Below are positions 49,018-57,795 of a DNA stretch of 64,000 nt, one piece after another. Numbering within the stretch: the stretch's first letter is position 1; each line of letters begins with the position of its first letter. The stretch lies in NCBI RefSeq assembly GCF_001570545.1, contig NZ_BBXD01000015.1, forward strand, positions 349,555 to 413,554, given 5' to 3'. Origin of the DNA: Herbidospora mongoliensis. Lineage in GTDB: Bacteria; Actinomycetota; Actinomycetes; Streptosporangiales; Streptosporangiaceae. The notes under the pieces were generated by a model, which searched no databases, was not told where the DNA came from, and saw nothing but the letters and a program-made list of their open reading frames with translations. A program made the translations under genes and the position numbers.

Positions 49018-49967
49018 CCCGCCCTTTCTGGGAGCAGCACTCCTGCCTGCCCCTCACCCTCGACGCCGACGTCGACGACCTCCTGCGCTACCGCCGTCCG
49101 GGCGGCGCCTACGTGTGCGTCAACGTCGGCTACGCGCCGCACACCCGTGAGGACTCGCTCGCCTACATCGGCCACTTCACCCGCGCCATCGAGGCCCACC
49201 CCGATCTGGCGCTCGCCACGACCGTCGGCGAGATCGACGCGGCGGTGCCCGGCGACCGCGTCGTGGTCGCCTTCGACCTGGAGGACTCCCGGCCGCTGGC
49301 CGGTGACCTCGACATGGTCCGGACCTTCTACGACCTGGGCGTGAAGTCGCTGCTGCCGAGCTACAACAACGGCAACGCCGCCGGGGGCGGCTGTCTCGAC
49401 GCCGTCGACACCGGGCTGACCCCGTGGGGCCGGGATCTGGTCGGGCGGATGAACGAGGTCGGCATGCTGGTCGACGGGTCGCACTGCGGCACCCGTACCG
49501 GACTGGACCTCTCGGAGGTCTCCGAGCAGCCGATGATCTACTCCCACTCGGCGATGCGCGGGCTGTGGGACCACCCCCGCAACATCACCGACGAGCAGGC
49601 CCGCGCGTGCGCCGCCACCGGAGGGGTCATCGGCATCCCCGGCGTGGGGATCTTCCTGGGGCCCAACACCGCGACGCTGGAGGCGTTCATCGCCCACATC
49701 GACTACGCCGTCAACCTCGTGGGGCCCGCGCACGTCGGCATCGGCAGCGACTACTCCTTCGACGCCGAGGACATCATGAAGGAGCTGGAGGACAACCCCG
49801 AGCTGTTCCCCGAGGAGTACACCCGCTGGGGCGTGATCCAGTTCGTCGAACCCGAGACGACGCTGCTGATCGAGCGGGAGCTGGTGGGGCGCGGCTACCC
49901 GGAGGAGACGGTGCGCGGCATCCTGGGCGGCAACTTCCGGCGGGTGGCGGCCCAGGTCTGGAAATGA
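49014..49967 (+). CDS. Membrane dipeptidase (peptidase family M19)
   Basis: The 317-aa product is an M19 (renal dipeptidase-like) zinc enzyme: QHSCLPL at the N-terminal metal site (Cys where many members have Asp), SHCGTRTGLDL, IYSHSAMRGLWDHPRNI, and GSDYSFD. M19 enzymes split dipeptides, often with a D-residue at the C-terminal side. It overlaps the RiPP pyridine synthase gene by 4 bp, so it is translated with that cluster, yet its activity fits the D-amino-acid peptide genes downstream, from which it is set apart by a large hairpin. It may trim leader or product fragments, or belong to the scavenging pathway. Confidence 0.9.
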   Translation: MTRPFWEQHSCLPLTLDADVDDLLRYRRPGGAYVCVNVGYAPHTREDSLAYIGHFTRAIEAHPDLALATTVGEIDAAVPGDRVVVAFDLEDSRPLAGDLDMVRTFYDLGVKSLLPSYNNGNAAGGGCLDAVDTGLTPWGRDLVGRMNEVGMLVDGSHCGTRTGLDLSEVSEQPMIYSHSAMRGLWDHPRNITDEQARACAATGGVIGIPGVGIFLGPNTATLEAFIAHIDYAVNLVGPAHVGIGSDYSFDAEDIMKELEDNPELFPEEYTRWGVIQFVEPETTLLIERELVGRGYPEETVRGILGGNFRRVAAQVWK

Positions 49968-49974
49968 CCCGTTG

Positions 49975-50016
49975 GCCGATCGCACAACCGCGACCGACTC
50001 GGGTTGTGCGATCGGC
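49975..50016. terminator. Perfect 15-bp inverted repeat between RiPP/dipeptidase unit and hydrolase operon
   Basis: GCCGATCGCACAACC (49975-49989) and GGTTGTGCGATCGGC (50002-50016) pair fully around a 12-nt loop, 8 bp after the dipeptidase stop. It acts most likely as a terminator. The regularity and the position 38 bp before the next start also allow an operator. Confidence 0.7.
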
Positions 50017-50053
50017 TGAGTACGGCGAGAGGAAGTCGATCTAGCCTCAGCAC

Positions 50054-51400
50054 ATGATGTCGCCGGAAAGCACGCAGGGCTGGCTTGACGAGCACCTCGC
50101 CCGGATCCTGGCCGAACGCGGGGTGCCGGGCGTGTCGGTCGCCGTGCTGACCGGGGGCCGGGTGCTCACCGCCGCCGCCGGGGTGCTCAGCACGGCCACC
50201 GGTGTCGAGGCGACCGTCGACTCGGTCTTCCAGATCGGGTCGATCACCAAGCTGTGGACGAGCGCCCTGGTGATGCAGCTCGTCGACGACGGCCTGGTCG
50301 ACCTCGACGTTCCCGTGCGCGCCTACCTGCCGGAGCTCAGGGCCGGCGACCCGTCCGTCACCACCCGCCACCTGCTCACCCACGTGGCGGGCTTCGAGGG
50401 CGACATCTTCACCGACACCGGCCGGGGCGCCGACGCCGTCGAGCGCTACGTCGCCTCGATCCACGACATCCCGCAGCTCTTCGAGCCGGGGGAGGTCTTC
50501 TCCTACAACAACACCGGGTTCGTGGTGCTCGGCCGCCTGGTCGAGGTGCTGCGCGGCCAGCCGTTCGACGAGGTGCTGGTCGAGCGGCTGGCCACGCCGC
50601 TCGGCCTCACCCATGTCTCGCCCAGCCCGTATGAGGCGATCCTGCACCGGGCCGCCGTCGGACACGTGCCCGAGCCCACCCCGACGTGGGCGCTGGCCAG
50701 GTCGAACGCGCCCGCCGGGTCGATGCTCGCGATGACCGCGCGCGACCTGATCGGCTTCGTGCGGATGCACCTGGCCGACGGCGCGGGCCTGCTCAAACCG
50801 GGCACGGTGGCGGCCATGTGGCAGCCGCAGGTGAAACTGCCCCGGCTCCACGGCATGGGCGAGGCGTGGGGACTGGGCTGGGAACTGGAACACCAGGTCG
50901 TCGGGCACGACGGCGGGACGATCGGCCAGGCCGCCTTCCTGCGGGTCGCGCCCGGCCACGGGGTCGCCGTCGCGCTGCTGACCAACGGCGGCGACGTCTT
51001 CGGGATCTTCGACGACGTGGTCGCGCACCTGATCGAGGAACTCACCGGCATCACGCTGCCGGGCCGCCCGGTGCCCCCGGCGGAACCGGAGCCGATCGAC
51101 CCGGCGCCCTACCTCGGCGACTACGCCGACACCATCTACGACATCACCGTCAGCCAGGACGCCGACGGCGCGGTCTGGCTCGACCGGGTGCCCAAGGACA
51201 TCATCGCCGAGATCGGCGAGCAGCCCCTGCGCCTGCGGCTGGTGCACTTCGACGGCGACTCACTGATCGCCGCCGAGCCGGTCCGCGGCATCCACCCCGT
51301 CTTCGCCTTCATCGGACGCGATGAGACGGGCCTCGCGAAGTACGTCCACTACGGCCGTGTGGTCGCCCGTACCAGAAAAGGAACCGAATGCGTCCTTTGA
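50054..51400 (+). CDS. Serine hydrolase of the class C beta-lactamase / D-peptidase family, first copy
   Basis: The 448-aa protein has the family motifs SxxK (GSITK), YxN (SYNNTG) and a C-terminal GHDGGTIG in place of KTG, plus LLTHVAGF. A C-terminal beta domain (about residues 345-448) follows. Relatives include D-aminopeptidases and DD-peptidases that act on peptides with D-residues. No signal peptide is visible, so it should be cytosolic. A second copy is encoded at 56427 with the same motif FTDTGRG. The next gene starts within its last codons. Confidence 0.88.
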   Translation: MMSPESTQGWLDEHLARILAERGVPGVSVAVLTGGRVLTAAAGVLSTATGVEATVDSVFQIGSITKLWTSALVMQLVDDGLVDLDVPVRAYLPELRAGDPSVTTRHLLTHVAGFEGDIFTDTGRGADAVERYVASIHDIPQLFEPGEVFSYNNTGFVVLGRLVEVLRGQPFDEVLVERLATPLGLTHVSPSPYEAILHRAAVGHVPEPTPTWALARSNAPAGSMLAMTARDLIGFVRMHLADGAGLLKPGTVAAMWQPQVKLPRLHGMGEAWGLGWELEHQVVGHDGGTIGQAAFLRVAPGHGVAVALLTNGGDVFGIFDDVVAHLIEELTGITLPGRPVPPAEPEPIDPAPYLGDYADTIYDITVSQDADGAVWLDRVPKDIIAEIGEQPLRLRLVHFDGDSLIAAEPVRGIHPVFAFIGRDETGLAKYVHYGRVVARTRKGTECVL

Positions 51401-52950
51401 TCGCGGCTCTCGCCCTGATATGCCTGGCCGGCTGCGGTAGCGGCGGCGGTGGCGGCGGCGAGACGACGTCCCCGGCCTCCACGACCTTCACCATGGACCT
51501 CGCGGCCGACCCGGGCGCCCTCGACCCGCAGGGCTCCGCGGTCAGCGCCCTGTTCGGCCTGACGCAGTTCGCCTACGACAACCTGGTGGCCGTCGCCGCG
51601 GACGGCACGATCCTGCCGCAGCTGGCCAGTGCCTGGACCGTCGACGGCACCACCCTGACCTTCGACATCAAGAGCGGCGTCACCTGCGCCGACGGCGCCC
51701 CGTTCACCGCGCAGACGGTGGTCGACAACATCTCCTACGTGGAGGACCCGGAGAACAAGAGCCCGTTCCTGGGCGTCTTCATCCCGGCCGGCGCCACCGC
51801 CTCCGCGTCGGGCTCGAAGGTCACCGTCAAGCTGCCCGCGCCCGCGCCGTTCGCGCTGAACGCGTTCTCGAACCTGCCGATGGTGTGCGACGCGGGCATG
51901 AAGAACCGGGCGAGCCTCAAGGCCGCCACGAACGGCACCGGACCCTACGTCCTGACCGAGGCGGTCCCGTCCGACCACTACACCTACGCGCTGCGCGAGG
52001 GGTACACCTGGGGTCCCGGCGGCGCGACCACGGCCGAGAAGGGCATGCCGGCCAAGGTCGTCGTCAAGATCGTCGCGAACGAGACCACCGCCGCCAACGA
52101 ACTGCTCGCGGGCACGATCAACGCGGTCCAGATCGTCGGCCCCGACGCCGACCGCCTCGCCGGGGCGGGCCTGAAGTCGGTCGGCATCCAGGCCCTGGTC
52201 GGTCTCCAGTGGTACAACCACGCCGAAGGCCACCTCACCTCCGACCCGGCCGTCCGGATGGCGCTGACCCAGGCGCTCGACCTCAAGCAGCTCCAGGTCG
52301 CCATCACCTCCGGCAAGGGCGCGCCCGCCACCCAGTTCGCCACCCTCGCGCCGAGCGGCTGCGCCGGCGACGCCGTCACCGGCCACCTGCCCGCCTTCGA
52401 CGCCACCGCCGCCGGGGCCACCCTGGACGCCGCCGGCTGGGCGAAGGGCGCGGACGGGATCAGGGCCAAGGGCGGCAAACCGCTCTCGGTCACCCTGCTG
52501 TCCGACAGCGCGCTCGGGAGCGCGGGCAGCGGCGCGGCCGAACTGGCCGTGGCGGCCTGGAAGGCGGTCGGGATCGAGGCCAAGGCCGTCCACCAGAACC
52601 AGACGCAGCTCTCCGGCGCGATCTTCGGCACCGGCGACTGGGACGTCGCCTGGGTGCCCGTCAACGTCAGCACCCCCGACCAGATCATGCCGTTCCTCTC
52701 CGGCCCGGCCGCGCCGAAGGGCACGAACTTCGCCGCCATCGACAACGACGGCTACCTCGCCGCCGCCACCAAGGCGATGGGCCTGACCGGCGCGGAAGGA
52801 TGCGCCGACTGGTTCGCCGCCGAGCAGGCGCTGTACAAGGCGGCCGACGTGGTGCCCTTCGCCAACAGCGTGATCCCGACCTTCCTCAAGGGCGCGGAGC
52901 TCTCCATCGTCGGCAGCATCGTCCCGACCAGCATCAGGATGCTCGGCTGA
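51388..52950 (+). CDS. Dipeptide/oligopeptide ABC importer, substrate-binding lipoprotein
   Basis: The 520-aa product begins with a lipoprotein signal (MRPLIAALALICLAGC, lipidated Cys16) and a Gly linker, then a family 5 solute-binding domain (DPGALDPQG, LPQLASAWTVDGTTLTF, NGTGPYVL). It would sit on the outer face of the membrane and deliver peptides to the permeases encoded next. AAGGAA lies 5 nt before the ATG, inside the end of the hydrolase gene (13-bp overlap). Confidence 0.93.
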   Translation: MRPLIAALALICLAGCGSGGGGGGETTSPASTTFTMDLAADPGALDPQGSAVSALFGLTQFAYDNLVAVAADGTILPQLASAWTVDGTTLTFDIKSGVTCADGAPFTAQTVVDNISYVEDPENKSPFLGVFIPAGATASASGSKVTVKLPAPAPFALNAFSNLPMVCDAGMKNRASLKAATNGTGPYVLTEAVPSDHYTYALREGYTWGPGGATTAEKGMPAKVVVKIVANETTAANELLAGTINAVQIVGPDADRLAGAGLKSVGIQALVGLQWYNHAEGHLTSDPAVRMALTQALDLKQLQVAITSGKGAPATQFATLAPSGCAGDAVTGHLPAFDATAAGATLDAAGWAKGADGIRAKGGKPLSVTLLSDSALGSAGSGAAELAVAAWKAVGIEAKAVHQNQTQLSGAIFGTGDWDVAWVPVNVSTPDQIMPFLSGPAAPKGTNFAAIDNDGYLAAATKAMGLTGAEGCADWFAAEQALYKAADVVPFANSVIPTFLKGAELSIVGSIVPTSIRMLG

Positions 52951-52952
52951 GC

Positions 52953-53915
52953 ATGGGACACCCGCTGAAGAGCCGATGGCCGCGCTTCGCGCTCCGGCGC
53001 GCGGGGCGGCTGCTGGTGTCGCTCTGGGTGGTCGTGACCGCCTCGTTCCTGATGATCCACCTGGTCCCCGGCGATCCGGTCCGGGCCGCGCTCGGCCCGA
53101 CCGCCCCCGCCGACCTGGTGCTGGCACACAAGGAGGAACTCGGCCTGCTCGACCCGCTCTGGCAGCAGTACGCCGCCTTCCTGGGCCGTCTCTTCCAAGG
53201 GGAGCTGGGCGCGTCGATCTCCACCCGGCTCCCGGTCGGCGAGACGATCGCCCAGCGGCTGCCCGCCACCGCCGAACTCGCGGTGGCCGCGTTCCTGCTG
53301 TCGGTGGCCGTCGCCGTTCCCATCGGGGTGGGCATGGCGGTGATCACCCGCCGGGGGAGAGGACGGCGCGCCGAACTCGCGTTCACCGGCACCAACGTCG
53401 TGGTCGCCGCGATCCCCGACTTCCTGCTGGGCGTCGGGCTCGTCTACCTGCTGGCGGTGCAGACCAACGTCTTCCCGGTGGCCGGCCGCGCCGGGCTCGA
53501 CTCCTATGTACTGCCGGTGCTCGCGCTGGCGATCGGCCCGGCGGCGGTGCTGTCGCGGATCGTCCGGGTCGAGATGCTCGCGGTGATGGAGGCCGACTAC
53601 ATCCGCACCGCGCGGGCCAAACGCCTCACCCCGGCGCGGGTGCACCTGGTGCACGCCCTGCCGAACGCGGTGACCGCGACCCTCACGATCGGCGGGCTGC
53701 TGCTCAGTTCGCTGGTGGCCGGGACGGTGCTGGTGGAGAACGTGTTCGCCTGGCCGGGGCTCGGCTCCTCGATCGTCAGCTCGATCGTCGCGAAGGACTA
53801 TCCGCTGGTCCAGGGCACCGTGCTCGTGTACGGCGTCGGCGTCCTGCTGATCAACACCCTCGTCGACGTGGTGCTCGCACTGCTCGACCCGCGTTCGGCG
53901 ATCGGAGAAAGCTGA
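52953..53915 (+). CDS. Dipeptide ABC importer permease (DppB type)
   Basis: The protein (320 aa) has about six membrane spans and the permease motif with the EAA loop ADYIRTARAKRLTPARVHLVHALPN-type region (residues about 210-235). It forms the membrane channel with the DppC part of the following fusion. The ATG at 52953 is 2 bp after the preceding stop. Confidence 0.93.
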   Translation: MGHPLKSRWPRFALRRAGRLLVSLWVVVTASFLMIHLVPGDPVRAALGPTAPADLVLAHKEELGLLDPLWQQYAAFLGRLFQGELGASISTRLPVGETIAQRLPATAELAVAAFLLSVAVAVPIGVGMAVITRRGRGRRAELAFTGTNVVVAAIPDFLLGVGLVYLLAVQTNVFPVAGRAGLDSYVLPVLALAIGPAAVLSRIVRVEMLAVMEADYIRTARAKRLTPARVHLVHALPNAVTATLTIGGLLLSSLVAGTVLVENVFAWPGLGSSIVSSIVAKDYPLVQGTVLVYGVGVLLINTLVDVVLALLDPRSAIGES

Positions 53916-55699
53916 TGAGGCCCGTCGGGGTGGCCGGATTCGGGTTGCTCGCCGTCGTGGTGTCCGTCGCCGCGTTCGGCCCGGTCCTGTGGGGTGACCA
54001 GGCCACCGTCGTCGACACCGGGAATCTGCTGGCCGGGCCGTCGGCCGAGCACTGGATCGGCACCGACAACCTCGGCCGCGACCTGTTCGCCCGGGTGCTG
54101 GTGGCCGCCCGGCTCTCGATCCTTCTTGCGCTGGCGGCCACCGCGATCAGCCTGGTGCTGGGGATCATCCTGGGGGCCGCGCCGATCCTGGTCGGACGGC
54201 GGCTGGGCCGCCTCATCACCTCCGCTGTGAACGTGCTGGTGGCCTTCCCCGGGCTGCTGCTCGTGCTGTTCTTCGCCGTCATCTTCGGCGTCGGCGCCCG
54301 GGGGGCCGCGCTCGCGGTGGGCCTGGCCGGGGCGCCCGCGTTCGCCCGGCTGTGCCACACGCTGGTGGCCGCCGTCTCCGAGCGCGACTACATCGCGGCG
54401 GCGCGCATCGCCGGGGTGTCCAGGCTGCGGGTGCTGCGGCGGCACGTGCTGCCGAACATCGCCGAGCCGCTGATCGTGAACGCGACGATGGCGGCCGGCG
54501 GGGTGCTGCTCACCTTCGCCGGGCTCTCCTTCCTCGGGCTGGGCGTGCAGGCGCCGTCCTACGACTGGGGCAAGCTCATGCAGGACGGGCTCAACGGAAT
54601 CTACGTCCACCCGCTCGCCGCCCTCGGTCCCGGCATCGCCGTCGTGCTGGCCGGGCTCGCGTTCAACCTCACCGGCGAGGCCTTCGCGGCGGCTCCGAAC
54701 AGGACGTTCTCGCTGGGCGGGCCCCGCGACCCCGCCGGCGTCACGGCGCCCGTTCCCGGCGCGATCCTTTCCGTGGACGACCTGCGGGTGACGATCCCCG
54801 GCCCGGCGGGTCCGATCCACGCGGTGCGGGGGATCACGTTCACCGTCGAGCCGGGCGAGGCCGTCGGGGTGGTCGGTGAGTCCGGTTCGGGGAAATCCGT
54901 GACCGCGCTGGCGGTGGCGGGGCTGCTGGAGCCGCCGGTACGCGTGGAGGCGAACCACCTGGTCGTCGCGGGAGAGGATCTCACGGCCGCCGGAGCGCAT
55001 CGACGTCTGGGCACCTCACTGGCGGTGGTGTTCCAGGACCCGATGACGTCCTTCAACCCCGCCCACCGGGTCGGGCCGCAACTGGCCGAGGTGAGCCGCT
55101 TCCACCAGGGGATGAGCCGCAAGGCGGCCTTCGCGCGGGCGGTCGACCGGCTGCGCGCGGTGCGGATCGGCGAGCCGGAGCGGCGCGCGCGGCAGTACCC
55201 GTTCGAGTTCTCCGGCGGCATGCGGCAGCGCGCCATGATCGGGATGGGCCTCATGGGGAACCCCCGGCTGATCATCGCCGACGAGCCGACCACCGCCCTC
55301 GACGTCACCGTCCAGCGGCAGATCCTCGAACTGCTCGCCGAGGTCCGCCGCGACACCGGCGCGGCACTGCTGCTCATCAGCCACGACGTCTCGGTCGTGA
55401 CCGACGTGTGCGACCGGGTCCTGGTCATGTACGCCGGTCGCGTCGTCGAGGAGCTCCCCGCCAAGGACCTGCGCACGCTCGCGCGGCATCCGTACACGCG
55501 GGCGCTGGTCGCGGCCGTCCCCGACCTGGAGACCGACCTGGATCGGCCGCTCGCCGTCATCCCCGGACTTCCCGTCGACCCCACGCTGAGCCCGGCCGGG
55601 TGCGCCTTCGCGCCGCGCTGCCCGCTCGCCGACGACCACTGCCGCGCCGTCGCGCCCGAGCTCCTGGCCGGCGTGGCCTGTCACCGGAGCGGCTCATGA
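53915..55699 (+). CDS. Fused dipeptide ABC importer: DppC permease plus DppD ATPase
   Basis: A single 594-aa chain. Residues 1 to about 260 are a DppC-type permease (WIGTDNLGRDLFARVL, EAA loop SERDYIAAARIAGVSRLRVL), and from about residue 285 an ATPase with Walker A (GESGSGKS), FSGGMRQR, Walker B (LIIADEPTTALDV) and the oligopeptide-transporter C-terminal motif with AGCAFAPRCPLA. No stop or frameshift separates them. Such fusions occur but are less common than separate genes. It overlaps both neighbours by 1 and 4 bp. Confidence 0.92.
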   Translation: MRPVGVAGFGLLAVVVSVAAFGPVLWGDQATVVDTGNLLAGPSAEHWIGTDNLGRDLFARVLVAARLSILLALAATAISLVLGIILGAAPILVGRRLGRLITSAVNVLVAFPGLLLVLFFAVIFGVGARGAALAVGLAGAPAFARLCHTLVAAVSERDYIAAARIAGVSRLRVLRRHVLPNIAEPLIVNATMAAGGVLLTFAGLSFLGLGVQAPSYDWGKLMQDGLNGIYVHPLAALGPGIAVVLAGLAFNLTGEAFAAAPNRTFSLGGPRDPAGVTAPVPGAILSVDDLRVTIPGPAGPIHAVRGITFTVEPGEAVGVVGESGSGKSVTALAVAGLLEPPVRVEANHLVVAGEDLTAAGAHRRLGTSLAVVFQDPMTSFNPAHRVGPQLAEVSRFHQGMSRKAAFARAVDRLRAVRIGEPERRARQYPFEFSGGMRQRAMIGMGLMGNPRLIIADEPTTALDVTVQRQILELLAEVRRDTGAALLLISHDVSVVTDVCDRVLVMYAGRVVEELPAKDLRTLARHPYTRALVAAVPDLETDLDRPLAVIPGLPVDPTLSPAGCAFAPRCPLADDHCRAVAPELLAGVACHRSGS

Positions 55700-56430
55700 G
55701 CGTGCTCAGCTTCCAAGAGGTCTCGGTACGTTACGGCGCGCACACCGTGCTGGACGACGTCAGCCTGGAGGTCGCGGCGGGTCAGACCGTCGGCCTCGTC
55801 GGCGAGTCGGGCTGCGGCAAGTCGACCCTCGCCCGCGCCGCCGTCGGCCTGGCGCCCGTGACGGGCGGCCGGATCCTGCTCGACGGCGAACCGGTCCCGA
55901 CCCGGGGCCGCCGCCCGGTGCAGATGGTCTTCCAGGACCCCTACTCCTCCCTCGACCCCCGCATGACCGTCGGGGAGACCATCGCGGAGGCGATGCCCGA
56001 CCGGCCCGGCAGGAAGGCCCGGCAGGCGGAGGTGGCCCGGCTGCTCGCGCTGGTCCACCTCGACGCCGCACGCGCCCTGGACCTGCCGGGACGTCTCTCC
56101 GGCGGACAACGTCAGCGGGTCGCGCTGGCCCGCGCGCTCGCCGCCCGGCCCGAGGTGATCCTCGCCGACGAGATCACCTCCGCGCTCGACGTCTCCGTGC
56201 AGGGCGCCGTGCTCAACCTCATCCGGGACATGCGCCGCGACCTGGGCCTGTCCATGCTCTTCATCTCCCACAACCTGGCCGTCGTCCGGTACGTCGCCGA
56301 CAGCGTTGCCGTCCTCCACCACGGACGGATCGTCGAATACGGCCCCACCGCCCAGGTGCTCGGCGCGCCCCGGCACGCCTACACCCGTCAACTCCTCGCC
56401 GCCGCCTCCCCACTGAAGGAGCACACGTGA
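55696..56430 (+). CDS. Dipeptide ABC importer second ATPase (DppF type)
   Basis: The 244-aa ATPase has Walker A (GESGCGKST), the ABC signature LSGGQRQR, Walker B (VILADEITSALDV) and H-loop ISHNLAVV. With the DppD part of the fusion it completes the pair of ATPases of the importer. It is shorter than usual and lacks the cysteine-containing C-terminal extension. The next gene's GTG overlaps its TGA. Confidence 0.92.
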   Translation: MSVLSFQEVSVRYGAHTVLDDVSLEVAAGQTVGLVGESGCGKSTLARAAVGLAPVTGGRILLDGEPVPTRGRRPVQMVFQDPYSSLDPRMTVGETIAEAMPDRPGRKARQAEVARLLALVHLDAARALDLPGRLSGGQRQRVALARALAARPEVILADEITSALDVSVQGAVLNLIRDMRRDLGLSMLFISHNLAVVRYVADSVAVLHHGRIVEYGPTAQVLGAPRHAYTRQLLAAASPLKEHT

Positions 56431-57794
56431 CCATCGACCAGGCCCGCTGGCAGAACCGCCTCGACGAACTCGCCGCCAAGCACGGGATCCCCGGCGCCCA
56501 GCTCGGCATCCTCAGCGGCGACGAGCTCGTGACCCTCGCCACCGGGGTGCTGCACGCCGGCACCGGCCAGCCCGCCGCCACCGACTCGGTCTGGCAGATC
56601 GGCTCGATCTCCAAGGTGTGGACGGCCACCGTCATCATGCAGCTCGTCGACGAGGGCCGCCTCACCCTCGGCACCCCGGTCGCCGAGATCCTGCCGGAGT
56701 TCACGCTGCGCGATCCGGAGACCACCGCCGCCGTCACCGTCTGGCACCTGCTCACCCACACCAGCGGCATCGACGGCGACCTGTTCACCGACACCGGCCG
56801 GGGCGACGACGCCCTGGAGAAGTACGTCGGCCTGCTCGCCGACTCCGCGCAGAACCACCCGATCGGCGCCACCTGGTCGTACTGCAACGCGGGCTACTCC
56901 GTGCTCGGCCGGATCATCGAGGTCGTCACCGGCACGACCTGGGACCAGGCGATGAAGGACAAGCTCTTCACGCCGCTCGGCCTGACCCACACCACGACCC
57001 TGCCCGAGGAGGCGATGGTCTTCGGCCACGCGATGGGCCACGTCAAGGGCGGCGACGACCCGGTGGTCGCGCCGGTGTGGGGGCTGCCCCGCGCGGTCGG
57101 CCCGGCCGGGCTGATCACCTCGACCGTCGGCGAGGTGCTCGCGTTCGCCCGGATGCACCTGCTCGGCGGGGTCGCGGCCGACGGCGCCCGCGTCCTGTCG
57201 GCGGAGAGCGCCGCGGCGATGTCGTCCTACCAGACCGACTGTCCCGAGAAGCGCCTGCTCGGCGACTCGTGGGGGCTCGGCTGGTTCCGCTGCGACTGGC
57301 ACGGCCACCGCGCCTACGGCCACGACGGCAACACCATCGGCCAGGCCGCGTTCCTGCGCGTGCTGCCGGAGGCCGGCGTCGCGGTCGCGCTCACCACCAA
57401 CGGCGGCAACACCCACGACCTCTACGTCGACCTGTACGAGGAGATCTTCGCCGAGCTCACCGGCATACACATGCCCGAACCCTTCGAGCCCCCGGCCGAG
57501 CCGGTCACCACCGACCTGAACCCCTACGCCGGCACCTACGAGCGTGGATCGGTCCGCATGGACGTCTTCGACGAGGACGGCAAGCCCACCCTGCGCACCA
57601 CCCTGACCGGCCCGCTGGCGGAGCTTGAGGAGGACCCCATCCAGACGTACGAGATGACCCCCGTCGAGCCCGGCCTGTACGCGGTCCGCCCCGACGGCAT
57701 GGAGTCGTGGATGCCCGTGACGTTCTACTCGCTGCCCACCGGCGAGGACTACGTCCACTTCGGCGCCCGCGCGACCCCGAAGAGGCTCGGCTGA
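56427..57794 (+). CDS. Serine hydrolase of the class C beta-lactamase / D-peptidase family, second copy
   Basis: 455 aa, GTG start overlapping the ATPase stop. Motifs: GSISK (SxxK), SYCNAGY (YxN), GHDGNTIG, LLTHTSGIDGDLFTDTGRG. It is paralogous to the product of 50054 (shared FTDTGRG, GHDGxTIGQAAFLRV, TNGG blocks) and has the same C-terminal beta domain. It likely hydrolyses imported D-residue peptides in the cytosol; the two copies may differ in substrate. Confidence 0.88.
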   Translation: MTIDQARWQNRLDELAAKHGIPGAQLGILSGDELVTLATGVLHAGTGQPAATDSVWQIGSISKVWTATVIMQLVDEGRLTLGTPVAEILPEFTLRDPETTAAVTVWHLLTHTSGIDGDLFTDTGRGDDALEKYVGLLADSAQNHPIGATWSYCNAGYSVLGRIIEVVTGTTWDQAMKDKLFTPLGLTHTTTLPEEAMVFGHAMGHVKGGDDPVVAPVWGLPRAVGPAGLITSTVGEVLAFARMHLLGGVAADGARVLSAESAAAMSSYQTDCPEKRLLGDSWGLGWFRCDWHGHRAYGHDGNTIGQAAFLRVLPEAGVAVALTTNGGNTHDLYVDLYEEIFAELTGIHMPEPFEPPAEPVTTDLNPYAGTYERGSVRMDVFDEDGKPTLRTTLTGPLAELEEDPIQTYEMTPVEPGLYAVRPDGMESWMPVTFYSLPTGEDYVHFGARATPKRLG

Positions 57795-57795
57795 C

